Assembly (NCBI RefSeq): GCF_958979055.1
Contig: NC_084886.1
Span: 44,008,654 to 44,072,653, forward strand
DNA: 64,000 nucleotides
Direction: 5' to 3'
Source: Alnus glutinosa
Lineage: Eukaryota; Streptophyta; Magnoliopsida; Fagales; Betulaceae
Part shown: piece after piece, positions 1 to 12,135 of the stretch
Layout: each line of letters starts with the position of its first letter
Numbering within the stretch: position 1 is the stretch's first letter
The notes under the pieces: model-generated
Database searches by the model: none
The model's input: the letters and a program-made list of their open reading frames with translations, nothing else
What the model was told of the DNA's origin: nothing
Position numbers and translations under genes: made by a program

Positions 1-151
1 TTGGTGGGGGCTGCATTATGTTCCAGAGTTCACCTTCTCTTTGAACTTTTTTGTAGGCAAAAGGAAACAATAATATGCTATACATATAAAATATTCAAAA
101 CCTCCATTCCTTGAAAATACATGAACAGAGATGAGAAACTGAATGGCATAC

Positions 152-2505
152 CTTTTACACTCTCTCATCCTTCCCGTAAGTTCTTCCAGTTGTTTACTTT
201 GTCTATTGGAGTCTTTGATCTTATCCAGCCTCTGGAATCCATTTCTGAATGCAAAGAGTAAAACACCATCATAAATTATAACACAATCATACAAGCAATG
301 TACCCTGATGGTCGTTGAAACGACGCCAAGTATCCATCTTGTGGCTCCTAAACAACAGGGACGACTGACAATCAACTAAACTACTACTCTGTAAAGAATC
401 GGATAAATAAATCTTTTAAAACCAATAATGATACATGGTCTGCAGTGATCATGTATATGTGCAATCGGAAGCAAGTAAACAAGAGGTATGACAGAGTAAA
501 CAGCATTCAAGAGTAATAAAAAATGGCTACATCTACAGAAACACGGAATATAATAGTTCAACCATCATAACATATCAATTTACTCATTTAAATAAACCCA
601 AACACTTAGCAACTGGAAAGAACTAGTGATCCTAACCTCCAAACTCACCCAAATAGAACAGTAAACTAAGAAAGCAAGTTCCAGAGGATTAAAATTGAAT
701 TAAATCATATATTTCATAGTACTTCAATTTACAAGAGGAACATATTGATTCGATGCTTTCATGGTGTCCATGTAACGACCCAAGAAAAGAGTTAGTCACA
801 TTTGTGCTTTCATCCCAAAAGAACTAGTCAATTTTGAGCATCCCTAGAATCACTTATAAAACCCAATTTCACCTAATAAGTAAGCAATGTGAGACTTAGC
901 ACCCATGAGTATCTTTCTAAACACCCCACTCTATGTTTGCTACTGATCTTCCCAATATGGTACTGGAGTCTTACAATATCCCCTCCTTAAATCCCTGATG
1001 TCCTTGTCAGGGCCACATTATGCGGTGTTCCTGTACCACATGTGTTACTAGATAGCTCCGATACCATTTGTAATGACCCAGAGAAAACATTAACCACATT
1101 TGCACTATTACCCCAAAAGACTAGTCCATTTGAAGTTTCTTTAGAATCACTTATAAAACCCAGTTTCACCTATAGTAAGCAATGTGGGTCTTAGCAATCA
1201 TGAGTGTCTTTATAGACAACCCACTTTATGTGAGCTACTCATTTTTTCAATATGGGACCAAGGTGTTGCAGTCCTAAATGGAGATAATAAACTGACAGCT
1301 TTCTAGTGGGCATAGAAATAATTATATACTCTGGAACATCATTGTCCTTTTAAGAAAATATAAAAAGAATTCAAGAATTGGTCAACCAAAAAATTTAACA
1401 TGTTAAATGTAGATGGTTACTTCATAAATAATAGTGAAGGTTGCAAGATCCTTTGGAATAAACATGGCCCAGTTCTTTTATTTTTGTTTGAGATAGCACT
1501 CTTCTAATTTGGGCTCTAATTGAACTATAAAAACTTACCTGTACAAAAACTTAGATGTATGAAACCAACAAAAACAAAGATAACGTAAAAGACCTAAATA
1601 CTGAAAGATGCACTTCAGTTTGATCTATCCAAGGCACATTAACCTTAATACTAATGTACCACTGTACAAACAATTGAAAACTGCACCCTGGAGTTTATAT
1701 GCCCTTGTACTAGATTTTCCTTGTCCATTAGGCTCTGTCATATGATTATTACTGATCCAATTCAACCCATCTAACTGTTCCAGAAAAAATCCTCTACAAC
1801 TTTTAAAAGCCCAGCCTACACATTTTTATAATTGTAGCAGCAGTAAAAAATATGAGAGCCTCAGGCATAAGCATGGGCTCTCCTTCTGGAAAGTTGGCTG
1901 CCTTTGTCAATGACTGATAACCCAAAGACATCCACGATACACGTTCTATTAACAACCCACCAAACTAACATCTTCGACATTCCAAAATGGACATATTGGC
2001 AGCTAGGAGAGCACAATATTACTCAGCATCAAGCTGGAAATCATTTTGACATTGCAATGAGGTAACCATTCTCGGGAATAAGAATACCCAGTAGCTAAGA
2101 GATCACCATCTTTCAGCACTAAAATCATTCCATAATGGCCCCAGTATATGTCACTCAAAGAGCCAAATGGCCTCTTATATTTATCCCTACAACACCAAAT
2201 TCAAATCCTAAATTGAATGTCTAATAAAAAAAAAGAAATCTGCGAAATGAATAAACCAATTCCATAGCAAAAATCAGCTACACGTTTTCCCCTGCTTTGA
2301 GTTCTCGTACATTAAATCGACAGAATAATCAAACCCATGCTTTCAATTAAAGCTAGATCCCAAGATTCACAATCACATTACAATAACCATACAAACCACA
2401 CACACACACACACAGATGGGGAACATACGCTAGGGCTCGGAAATTATCGCGGATTTCACCGTGGATCTGCTCCAACTGAGGGCCCATCGGCAAGTCGCTC
2501 GCCAT
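152..2505 (-). CDS. NPSN13: Novel plant SNARE, NPSN13-like, 5' part only
   Basis: Plant-specific Qb-SNARE. Known members sit on the plasma membrane and cell plate and take part in vesicle fusion during cytokinesis. Two coding exons are visible on the minus strand: 2505-2429 (77 nt, from ATG in MASDLPMGPQLEQIHGEIRD) and 244-152 (93 nt, reading NGFQRLDKIKDSNRQSKQLE then ELTGRMRECKR). Phase is kept across the junction (GC|A gives Ala), with GT and AG ends. This is the first ~56 of the usual ~265 residues; the Habc-like remainder, SNARE motif and membrane anchor lie left of the window. The MASxLPM start and LANGFQRLDKIKDS block fit NPSN13 better than NPSN11 from remembered sequences. The 2.2-kb first intron holds a TRIM. 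Not broken in the visible part. Confidence 0.9.
771..1270 (-). mobile_element. TRIM (terminal-repeat retrotransposon in miniature)
   Basis: LTR-type miniature element, minus orientation. Its 3' LTR is at 771-975 and its 5' LTR at 1069-1270, about 200 bp each, both with TG/CA ends. The 93-bp interior has a primer-binding site next to the 5' LTR resembling the initiator-Met tRNA complement (TGGTATCGGAGC) and a purine tract before the 3' LTR. Flanks are GTCCA and GTCCT, a 4-of-5 target duplication. It has no coding capacity, as is normal for TRIMs. The LTRs differ at many sites, so it is an old insertion. It lies in intron 1 of the NPSN gene. Confidence 0.8.
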
Positions 2506-3296
2506 TGTCGCCGGAGACTAACAAAAATTTCCGGCGAGCCGATCCCCCGACAAACCCTCCCAACTTTACCGATTTGAAATCAATAACCCTTTTGCTTCAC
2601 TGCCAAATAGAGGTTGATGGAGGCTTTGGGAGAAAAGAACAATAACAACAAAAACCCTAATAGTAGATAATTCAGGTTCTGGTTCTCAAAATATTTGAAA
2701 AAAAGATAGAAAAGGAAATTGAAATGATCGAGGGCAAAGAGAAATGCAAAGAGAATTTTCGGAAGGCGTGGAACGAAGAGAAAGCAGCAGAGGACAGATA
2801 GAGAATCGCTGTCTGGAAATGGTTTATTTATTTTATTATTATTATTGGTTTGCAATGCCTTTTTTATTAAGCATCTAAAACTATGATTTCCTCTGGGGTA
2901 GCTTGCTTTGTCTAATTTGACCCGATAAGGTTATTAGTTTCATCAGATCGTGAGAAAATACAATCTCGCGAGCAATTGGTTTTCATCTGATTACTATTTT
3001 TTAAATTTCAAACTTCTTAATAATTCTCTTATTCAGACACTTATTAACAAAAAAAAAATTAAAGAAAAAAAATCTCTTATTCAGACCTTTAGTAACCATG
3101 TTAATTAAGTTAAGAGAAAATTAAAAATTATGAGATTATAATGAATTAATTTATTCAGATCCTCTTTTTTTTTTTGGTATTTTTTAAGAGTGAAATAATT
3201 CAAATCAAACGAGTCATCCGTGTAACATTACTCTGATTCCTTAAAATAAAAAAAAAAATTAAAAAAAAATGGTTTCAGAAATTTCAATTAAGCCTA
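2506..3296. other. 5' region of the NPSN gene and AT-rich spacer
   Basis: The first ~300 bp should be the 5' UTR and core promoter of the minus-strand NPSN gene. The rest is A/T homopolymer-rich spacer. I see no other gene. Confidence 0.4.
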
Positions 3297-3300
3297 TTAA

Positions 3301-4568
3301 GAGTGCGTTTAAAATTGTGATTTCGTAGACAGAAAGCAAGTGCAATTTTAAACAAAATCGTATCAAATGAATCGTTTGGTAATTAGGTTTTTAAAAAATT
3401 GTGATTTGAAAATATAAAAAACTGACTTTTTAAATCACAGCCAATAGGATTTTTTTTTAAAACACATAATTTTAAAGGTTAACTTATGATTTTAAAAGCC
3501 AAAGTGGAGTGTGCAAAACCTGCAAAGACCCAACCTGAACTGCAACCCCGTAGAACACCAAATTCTTTTTTTTTTTTTTTTTCTTGCAATTTTCAGGTCC
3601 AAATTTGGTATAATCGTGCGGGGCGGGGCAGGTTGCAAGTTGGGGTTTAAAAAAAACCCCGAGGACCCAACCTGCCGCGCTGACCCTTATCTAAAGACCT
3701 AAAAACCCTACCCCTTCGTCATTTCTTAGCCGCATACCTTTTCTTAACCTAAAAAAAAAAAACCTTGCGTTGCCTAAGGCCTACCCCTTTGTCTTCTTCC
3801 TTTTCTCCTTCACCCCCTCACCCCCTTCCGCCCTTTGTCTTCTTCCTTCCTCTGATTCTAATTCTGATTTCTGAGGAAGACTAGAAGAGCCCCTCTTCTT
3901 TTTCCTCATTCTTCTTCTTCTTCCCATCTCTCTATTAGCTCTCCGTGATTCTCACTTGCTCCTTCACTTCTCCTTCTTCTTCTTCTTCTTCTTATTCTTC
4001 TGGTTCTTCTAGAGTTTACGGAATGGCGACCATGGTTATTCTAATACTTCCTGTATTTGAGAGATTGAAAAAGGTTGGTGATAGGGCTCAATATTCAGTT
4101 TCTAGACTTCAAACCTCACATTCTAACCACTTCATCTGCCCAGTTCTTGAGATACACCTATGTAATCTTTTATTGGCAATATTCATGGTTCCTGTAAAGT
4201 TGTAAACAAATATATTATTATCTCGTTCTTGATCTTTGATTCTCTGTGTTGAATAAATTCATGATTTTGTTTATTGTTCTTGTCTCTTCATATTCTTCAC
4301 CCAAACCCGCCTCGCATCAATACCCCCCCCGCATGGATGTAGCTCATCTTTTGCGATTCATGAGTGAAATTTTTCAAAACCACAGAGTTGTGGGGCGGTG
4401 GCAAAAATGGCTAAAATTCGCCTCGCCCCATCTCGTGCACACCCCTAGGCAAAACAACGATTTTGCCAAACGCTTAACTGTGTTATTAAAAATCATATTT
4501 TCAAATCGCACATTTTAAATTCGTTATTTTTAAATCGTATTTTTTAAAATTGTAAATCCAAACGAACC
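3301..4568. mobile_element. TIR element (outer MITE) flanked by TTAA
   Basis: The ends are inverted: left begins GAGTGCGTTTAAAATTGTGA, and the right end read backwards begins GGTTCGTTTGGATTTACA. Both are followed by several interrupted 'aaattgcgattt'-like units typical of a common dicot MITE. TTAA sits on both outer sides (3297-3300 and 4569-4572). Most of its length is a second, inserted element. Short open frames inside are low-complexity and not genes. Confidence 0.55.
3504..4447. mobile_element. Non-autonomous hAT-like element nested in the outer MITE
   Basis: Right end read inward starts TAGGGGTGTGCACGAG. Left end starts GTGGAGTGTGCAAAACC. These are imperfect hAT-type termini. Flanks AAGCCAAA and AGGCAAAA match at 6 of 8 bases, as an old 8-bp duplication would. 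Interior is a C/T-rich tract plus G/C-rich ends, with no transposase frame. Confidence 0.45.
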
Positions 4569-4990
4569 TTAAATTGACGTGTCTAAATTATATGTAACTC
4601 TTACAAACACTTTTAATAGAGTATATGATTTTCAAATGCGTTTTAAAAAATACTTAGAAGAATTACATCCATTTTGAATTCATATTAGTTTAATAGACTA
4701 AATTTTTTTAAAAAAGAAAAAAAGTGGATCTCTAAAATAATTTAAATGAAAACTTTATCTATTTTTTTAATCTAAAATCTCATTATTGGCATTTGGCAAT
4801 GTGGATGTATATTTTTGTTATTAACTATTGAAAGCTTTTTGCCATCAATATTCGTAATGGAACCATAGGAAAGCAATTCTTTCTACCTACAATATTCGCT
4901 TCTTTTTTTTCTTTCTCTTTTTTGGCTACACTACAAAAGCAGCTTTTTTGTTAAATGTTCTACTATGTTGATCTTTTGATCAATAATATT

Positions 4991-4995
<5 letters not shown>

Positions 4996-5031
<36 letters not shown>
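4996..5031. repeat. (AT)n microsatellite
   Basis: About 18 uninterrupted AT units, in intergenic DNA. Confidence 0.95.
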
Positions 5032-5034
<3 letters not shown>

Positions 5035-6051
5035 TTGAAAACAGGCGAGATGTTAAAATGATAATATCGCGATATGTATTAATTAAGATTTAGGGCTTAA
5101 GTTAGCTAATTAAGTGAGTAAATAAATAAATTAAAAAAATAAAGAGAAGTTGAGGAATGCGCTGTCTGTCTCCTTGAAGGCTTGAATACAACTGGAGCTT
5201 GGAAACTAACGCGCTCCTTTGCGCGCGTGGAAAAGGGCAATGATAGCCTCACCTGGATAAACCTAACGGTGGAGCCATGTGACACCCTGGATAACATTAT
5301 TTCGTGTTTTTTCATTTAGAGACAGCAGATGGGACTTGCCAATTGCCATACCAAATTTTCCTTTTGTTTTAAGGTTGACTTTTGTCAAAATTGTTGAACC
5401 AAATTTTTGTGTAAAATTAAAAAATTAAAAAAAAAAAAAAAATTGGCCGCAATAAGTGATGGGAGACCTTTTGATGCTTACGTCATATGAAATAATTTTT
5501 TTTTTTAAAAAAAACTAAACAAGATAATAATAATTAACAGAGATCTAGGGTTAGAACATTCACAATAAATTATGTAAAACCCATTGTAAATCTACAATAG
5601 ATTACCAAACCACAAAAACACTAGAATAGATGGAAGTTCCGTTTGTAAACAGTGTCATGCTTAATGTGGTGTGATACTATTTACAGATGTATTCATATTT
5701 TATTGTTTTTTCTAACTTTGAGTATACTTGTCCTTCTAACTAAAGAGAAGTCATTGAATATGATCCATGAATGTTTTTCACATGATAAGTTGTTAGTTTT
5801 ATGATTATTTTCCGAGTAGTTGATATTGAGTGGACCTATAATAAACTTACTTGTAACAACAAACGTTATATAAATTTGTTTTAGAATTTGTATGGAGCTC
5901 GAAAAGGATAAGAACCAAGTTAATATTGCAAGTTCATGCATCACAGTTAAATAAATATGGACAAAGTTGTTCTCCAAATTAAATTGGAGGAACTTTCTAT
6001 AATTTAGTCTATAAAAATGTAATGTGTTCATTTGCATATAAGAAGCACGTG

Positions 6052-6157
6052 TTTTTTTTTTTAATTGCAATGACAGAGTTTGAATAAATTTGATTAAAAA
6101 TGCATTTGCTCTTCCAACTTTGTCATTGCAATTAAAAAAAAAAAAAAAAAAAAAAAA
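6052..6157. repeat. Short inverted repeat (hairpin)
   Basis: Left arm (T-tract then AATTGCAATGACAGAGTTTG) and right arm (CAACTTTGTCATTGCAATT then A-tract) are inverted copies around a ~30-bp loop. Could be a tiny MITE. No clear target duplication. Confidence 0.6.
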
Positions 6158-8177
6158 ACCCGTATACTTCTCACATGCAAAGAGACACATGACATTTTTA
6201 TAGATTGAATTGAAGGAAATCTTTGTCCAACAAATATGAAAAATATAACTCAAGACTCAAACAATACTTCTAATGGGGGTTGAATAAGTGTATGTTAATA
6301 TAATACGGAATTTAAAAATTATCAACTACAAAAACATTCACCAAATGTAATGAGAGCAGTAGATCGATTAACACAAGTAATTTGGTGACGAAGTAAAAAT
6401 CTTTTGAATAACTCTTCAAACGTAAAATCACTATGGAACAGCCAAATCCAAAAAATCAATCCACTATAGAAGAATGAGAAATTACGAGAAGTTCACACTT
6501 ACAAAACCTTTGAAGTTGACATTCTCTTGTACGTATTAGACAAGTGACCCGCTTGCTCGCTATCGCAGTAGTTCTCATAGAATGTCTGAACAATTCTTCT
6601 ACTTGATCTTATTTGCCGAAACTTCAATAGGTTGAATATTTTTATGTATGAAATGTGGTCTAGCTTCAACAAAACTCTAAGAGATGAAAGATATGCATTC
6701 TCTAAGGTCAATGATTCATCTCTTAGCACACAGCTCTATGGCTTACAGTTCCTACAAAGATCGCGTATAAGAGCATTTTTAATGAGCTCTTCAAATTTTA
6801 GCTAAACAATTTACTTTTGTTATTTTATCTATCACTTTTAAAAAGCTTTTATATCAAACTTTCTAAATATTTATCTATTTAAACATATATTGTTTTTTAT
6901 TGATTTTGAGAGTAACAACTTTATCTACCATGAACCACTTTCACAAAATAAATATAACAACTCAAGCATGAACCGTCAATACTTCCTTCAACTAAAAAGA
7001 AAAAAAGAAAGGTGAACATGAGAGAAAAAGAATAAGAACAAGAACAAGAAAAAAAAAAAAAATCAACTCAAAAACTCAGGATAGCTATTTATAGTGAGTT
7101 TTTTTTTTTTTTTTTTTTTTCCCTGAAAAATGTAGTCTATTCTAATAAGAATAGCTATTCCTCATGTTTTAAATAAATATATATTCTTTTTCGTAAGGGA
7201 ATAATTATTTCAATGAGAATAACTATTCCAAAAAATATAGACTCCTACCAAACAAAGTAATGAATATTCTTATGGAATAGTTTTTCCATTCCAAGAGTTT
7301 ATTTTGCGAACCAAACAATACCTTAGTATTTTCCTATCATCTCTTTTTGAAAATGAAGTATTGGATCTGTAGGACTCACACCTTTAATCATATAGATCCA
7401 ACGGTCTAAATTTTATTTCAATTTTGTTTTTAAAAAAAAATACACGAAGTATAATTACTTTTAGACCATTAAAAAAGAAAAGTATAAAAGATGTGCTATT
7501 AAATTTATCAATTAAGAAAAAAATAAAATTGATAATTATTTATTTATTTTGTTCCGGACAATCCGAATCTTCATGGAAGAGAGACAGCGATTCCCTTCGT
7601 CTAAAAAAATTGAAGAAAAAAAAGGCGTTTTTAAGGTTTGAAATGATGGTAAATGACGCTAATTAATGATTGCTTGGACCGTAACGACCAGGTCAACAGC
7701 GGGCAATGCCCTAAATTCACGCAGGGAATGCCCAAAGAATCCACCCTTTGTCTTGGGGAGCGATTTTCCGCTCATCACGCCGTGGGGATCAGAGCAGATG
7801 CATTGGGGCTGTTGCTTTCGACAGCGCGTGCCCTGCTTTGCTTTAGAACCTGCACATGAATATGTTGCACAAACCCAAAAGTTGATGGATAATGATTAAC
7901 CATACAGAAATTATATTTTTATATATATTCTTTTTAACATTTTATTTTTAAAACTATTTTTAAATTTATGAGATTTACATTAGACCTCGTAAATTTAATA
8001 ATAAATTTAAAACTTGGTTATTTGTACAATATATCCAGAATGGGTACACTGAAAACAAAGAAATTAATGTGACAACCCAAGTTTTTTTTTTTTTTAATAA
8101 AATAGATTATCGCAGTGGCATGACTATAAGCCATGAACCAAACATTAACTCTAAACATCTCATAACATGAGTACATC

Positions 8178-8484
8178 GGGTTTGTTTGGTAAGCTCCGGG
8201 AAATTACAGAATAGTGCTGGTCACTATTCACTTCTTTTTTCTTTTTTTTTTTTTTTTTACATTTTTCAATAACAATCAACATCAAAACATTCCCACTTTT
8301 TCACTTTTTATATTACATCAATAATTTTTTATTACTATTCAAATAAAAAAATTCGCTACATACAAAACTTTTTTCACTTTTTTATACAAATTCTTTTTAT
8401 TTTATATCACATCATCACCTTTTACTAATTTCAAAACTAACAACCCACTACTCTGTTCTGTTATGTTATTTGCCAAACAAGCCC
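8178..8484. mobile_element. MITE with GGGYTTGTTTGG termini
   Basis: 307-bp element. The ends are inverted (GGGTTTGTTTGGTAA left; GGGCTTGTTTGGCAAA right, read inward), with ATC on both flanks (8175-8177, 8485-8487). A 3-bp duplication suggests a Tourist/PIF-Harbinger type, though ATC is not the usual TWA. Interior is AT-rich and non-coding. Confidence 0.65.
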
Positions 8485-10094
8485 ATCATCTCAGATGATA
8501 CACATAGTAGCGAAAATACCTGCAATAATTTTAGCCTATGAATTAACCTAATAAATATATCAAAAAAATACCCAGAGCTTTTCTATCACTACTCAACATC
8601 AATACATCTCAATATACTATAACAATGAGTAAGTCACTACCACATAATAAGAGATTGACTTAGATTAAGTTAATGTCTCACGAGACAGCAACTCAAAGAA
8701 TCCCTTCAACAACTTCTAGCTCACACGCGATCTATGACTCACAACGCACATACTTGCAACAAAAACAATATCTATGTGAATGTGGTACCACACAATAACA
8801 TAGGCGGATTAATGAGTTCACTCTCTTAGTGAGTATATAAACCATTAGGGTTTGCATAGAGCCGATTCTTTCTTTCTTTCTTCTTCTTCTTCTTCTTCAA
8901 CACTGACATTTTATAAATATGTGAATCATACTACTTAACTGTGAATATATGAATATATTTCAGTCTCCCACTTGGAAGTATACACATATAAACTCATTTA
9001 TACTATATATGTTTGTACATCATATGTCTCACTTATACTCATGTTATTGTCTTTGCCAAGTCTTCTACGTGTGTGTGTGTGAGAGAGAGAGAGAGAGCAC
9101 CACTTTTTGGGGAGGGCTCCTGCATTTCAACATTTTTTTGGAGAAGCTTCTTCCAAGTTCTCAAGCGTCTTGCCCTCAACCTTCTGTGCTTCAATGCCCC
9201 ATCTGTCCATAATGCTTTCCTCGGCAACAAAAGAAGTGGTAATGCTCATAATGGGGTACATGGTAATTCTTGAAGCCTGAATTGGAATTTTACTAAATAT
9301 TTAACTGCGTTTTTAAAAGTTATATTTTTTTTAACTGCGTTTTAAAATGACTACTTTTTTTTAAATAAAAAATTACACATTTTAAAACCGCTAAACCAAA
9401 CAGACAATCAATAAACAACGTTCGGATAGCCAAAGCCACAAAGTGGCTAAAACAAATGAATGTAGATGAATAGAGAAGCAGACCTAGACGACCAGTGAAC
9501 ATTGTGTGGATGAGAGAAGCAACAGGATCAGTTTACTAATGTAAGGACTGCATGAATTGCGATTCTTAAAATCTCCCGGCCAAGCGCATGCATGCATCCA
9601 GCTTGCAAACAAGTCTACAATTTCCATTCACAAAAAAGAACGTCATCTCTTAGGTTATAAATGTTTCTCGATCTAACCCTTTAAAACCACTCTAATTCTA
9701 TTTTCAACGCGACAGTGTCCATCAGTCATTGTTATAAAAAAAAAATTCAAAAATTGATAGGCACGGCTAGATTAGCCCAGTGAAATGGGACGATCGAGCT
9801 GATTTGCTTTGATTCAAGAAAAAGCCCGATCATCCACCAACTCGGTGTAGGTCACGTCTTTCGACTTTCTTTGGAGAATGAAAGTAAGGTTTTTTAGCAT
9901 TTCTCTTTTTCTAATTTTGTTTTTCTAATTTTTTAAGTTAAAAGTCAAAAAGAAAAAAGGTAAAAAAAATAAAAAAAAGAAGTTAAAAGTAATACATTAA
10001 CAAATCAGTATATGAATCTCAAGTCTTTTAAGAAAATGATGAAAGGTATATTTGAGGTGCGCTGATATCGTTGTAAATCATCATTCTAATCAGT
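8485..10094. other. Gene-free stretch, repeat-derived in part
   Basis: No gene supported. DNA either side of the 8178-8484 MITE (about 8068-8870) looks like an old dispersed repeat, beginning near a TGTGACAACCC motif, but I could not define its ends. GT and GA runs at 9069-9096 explain short open frames there. About 9290-9410 is one end of a MITE with 'aactgcgtttt' units. Confidence 0.4.
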
Positions 10095-10169
10095 CTAGCT
10101 CGTGTTGCTGCATGGGCGGGCAGCACCATTCTGATTCTCATTTTGATGCGAATCACCATTCTGAGCCAT
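10095..10169 (-). CDS. Possible 24-aa small ORF in a two-exon transcript
   Basis: Weak candidate. On the minus strand a TATA box (CTATATATATAG, 10636-10647) is followed by ~90 bp without any ATG, then a donor (GTAATCC at 10521). An acceptor (ATTAG, ending 10175) lies 5 nt upstream of an ATG that opens MAQNGDSHQNENQNGAARPC then SNTS and stop. It has no signal peptide or membrane segment; it is Asn/Gln-rich and hydrophilic. No family recognised. It could equally be a non-coding transcript or chance. The spliced layout is the only support. Confidence 0.22.
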   Translation of the reverse strand: MAQNGDSHQNENQNGAARPCSNTS

Positions 10170-10647
10170 GATATCTAATGGAAAAAAAAAAGAAGGTTTA
10201 AAACAAAACTAAAATTAATCACTTTGTGGTTGAAGTGCTGCAATTAATTAATGCAATAAAGCTTAATATCATGATGACTTTGTGGTTGGCTCTTAACAAA
10301 ATTAATTGAAAATCTATATGGAGGAAAATGGGTCAAGTTAAGTAGATAGAAAAATAGTAAACTCAATTATTTAATTAATACTTTTATATCATTTACAACA
10401 TATGTATGAATTATGATCGATCACTAGAGAAGCTTAGAAAATGTCTAAGGAAATGAAAACTTGATCAACTAGCTAGCTATATATGCTTAAGAAAAAAAAG
10501 TTGAAATATGCAGTGGATTACCAACCCTCTTTGCTGAGATGATCACAATGAGAGGATAGTAGTGGGCTGCAGAAATGGTGATTAATGTGGAAGCTGATTG
10601 CTGAATGATGAAGTGCGTGGGAATGAACTTATAGGCTATATATATAG

Positions 10648-11362
10648 AAGCCTCAAAATAAAAAATAAAATGAACTTTTCATTTATTATTTTTGGCATCG
10701 CATACTATTACGCTTCGAGTAATGCTACATAACATCCCATTGTCCTCCTTTTATCCTCCTAAAATTGATGTGACTCTTGAAATCACCATTGAGTTATACT
10801 ACATATCATCTCTTTGTCATTTTATCCTTACGCCTCATATACATGGGGTTGTGTGATCCAGCTTTCGAGGATCTGGCAATACCCGTGGCCATGGATGTGC
10901 TATAGTCAACTGATTAACTTCTTGGTACACTCAGCATTACAATTCGGTGATGACCACACCATCACGTAACCGTAACTTCAGTGTGGTGCACTCCATCCTA
11001 GCCCAATACCATGCTACTAACTTTTCCTTATGCCAAATGTCTTATAATTTTTCTTTACATAATATGGTTCCACCTCACACATGATTATTTTTTACTTTCT
11101 TAAACTTTCAATAATCGCATAACTTAGCATGTATAGAGGGATACCGTTTCTTTACATAAAACTTTCCTTAAATAAAACCTTCTCTCAATTTGGAAAATTT
11201 CCTAAAATAGAAACTTTCATGATTTTTGGTAACCTTATTTCATAAATAAACATTTGTACCAATGTTTGACTAACAACTTAGTTCTAAAACATTTTGGTAC
11301 TTCGAGCTTTTAAATCACGTTGTAACATTTTAAAACATGAAGTGTACGTTGACAACATGTAA
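10648..11362. other. Gene-free spacer
   Basis: AT-rich, with one end of a MITE-like repeat near 10710-10820 ('gagtaatgctacataacatc', also echoed near 15245). No gene seen. Confidence 0.4.
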
Positions 11363-11371
11363 TAAACAAAA

Positions 11372-12126
11372 GGGATAATTGCACCGTTGGTCCCTATGGT
11401 ATACCATAATTATTTTTTACTCCCTATGGTTTAAAAAGTTTATGGGAGGTCCTCGTGATATGCAATAATTACAAATCGATCCCTGGCGTCAAATTCTGTT
11501 AAAATTTTTAACAGATTCCGTCAAATGCCACGTCAGCGACACGTGTCGCCAATAAGATGGCGACACGTGTCTACCGTAATAAAAATATATAAATTTATTA
11601 AAAAATAAATAAAAATACTTATTCTTTTAAAAAAAAAAACAAAAAAACAAAAAAAAATTCAAAAAAAAAAGCTGAAGGAGCCGGCCACCCCCAGTGGCTG
11701 CAGGGGTGGCGCGCGGCCACCCCCAAGCCACAGGGGGTGGCCTTCGGGCCACCCTTGGAAGATCCAGGGGTGGCCTGATGGCCACCCCAGGCCACTTGGG
11801 GGGGCGCGCGGGGTGGCTGGCCCCTTCAGTTTTTTTTTTTTATTATTTTTTTTTATTTTGATTTTGATTTTTTTAAAATAAGTATTTTTATTTTTTTTAA
11901 TAAATTTTTATTTTTTTATTACGGTGGACACGTGTCGCCATCTTATTGGCGACACGTGTCGCTGACGTGGCATTTGGCGGAATCTATTAAAAATTTTAAC
12001 TGAATTTGACGCCAGGAATCGATTTGTAATTATTGCATATCACGAGGACCTCCCATGAACTTTTTAAACTATAGGGAGTGAAAAATAATTATGGTATACC
12101 ACAGGGACCAACGGTGCAATTATCTC
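11372..12126. mobile_element. Non-autonomous Mutator-like element, long TIRs
   Basis: 755-bp fold-back element beginning GGGATAATTGCACCGTTGG and ending with its inverse. The arms pair for well over 200 bp with only scattered differences. Flanks are TAAACAAAA and CAAACAAAA, an 8-of-9 match, giving a 9-bp target duplication typical of MULEs. Each arm carries the palindrome GCGACACGTGTCGC. The centre (about 11680-11825) is a GC-rich hairpin of GGCCACCCC/GGGGTGGCC units, unlike the AT-rich surroundings. No transposase. A relative lies at 29566-30213. Confidence 0.85.
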
Positions 12127-12135
12127 CAAACAAAA

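Larger units (their letters stand above)
4573..8177. other. Gene-free AT-rich stretch with MITE debris
   Basis: No gene seen. It holds an AT microsatellite, a hairpin at 6052-6157, pieces of MITE ends with the common 'agagcattcacaat' start (about 5550 and 6770), and a MITE-like block of 'ttccattcc' and 'gaatagctattcc' motifs (about 7120-7330). The piece at 7650-7900 has higher GC and is unassigned. Confidence 0.5.

Noticed and set aside
5693-6253. 186-codon minus-strand frame
   Set aside because: Spans the 6052-6157 hairpin and its poly-A/T tracts. Lys/Phe-rich low-complexity translation, no family.
8068-8870. Full LTR element starting TGTGACAACCC
   Set aside because: I could not find a matching second repeat, ends or target duplication, so only a generic repeat note is kept.
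9013-9273. Short frames around the GT/GA run
   Set aside because: Driven by simple repeats; no start context, splice sites or recognisable product.
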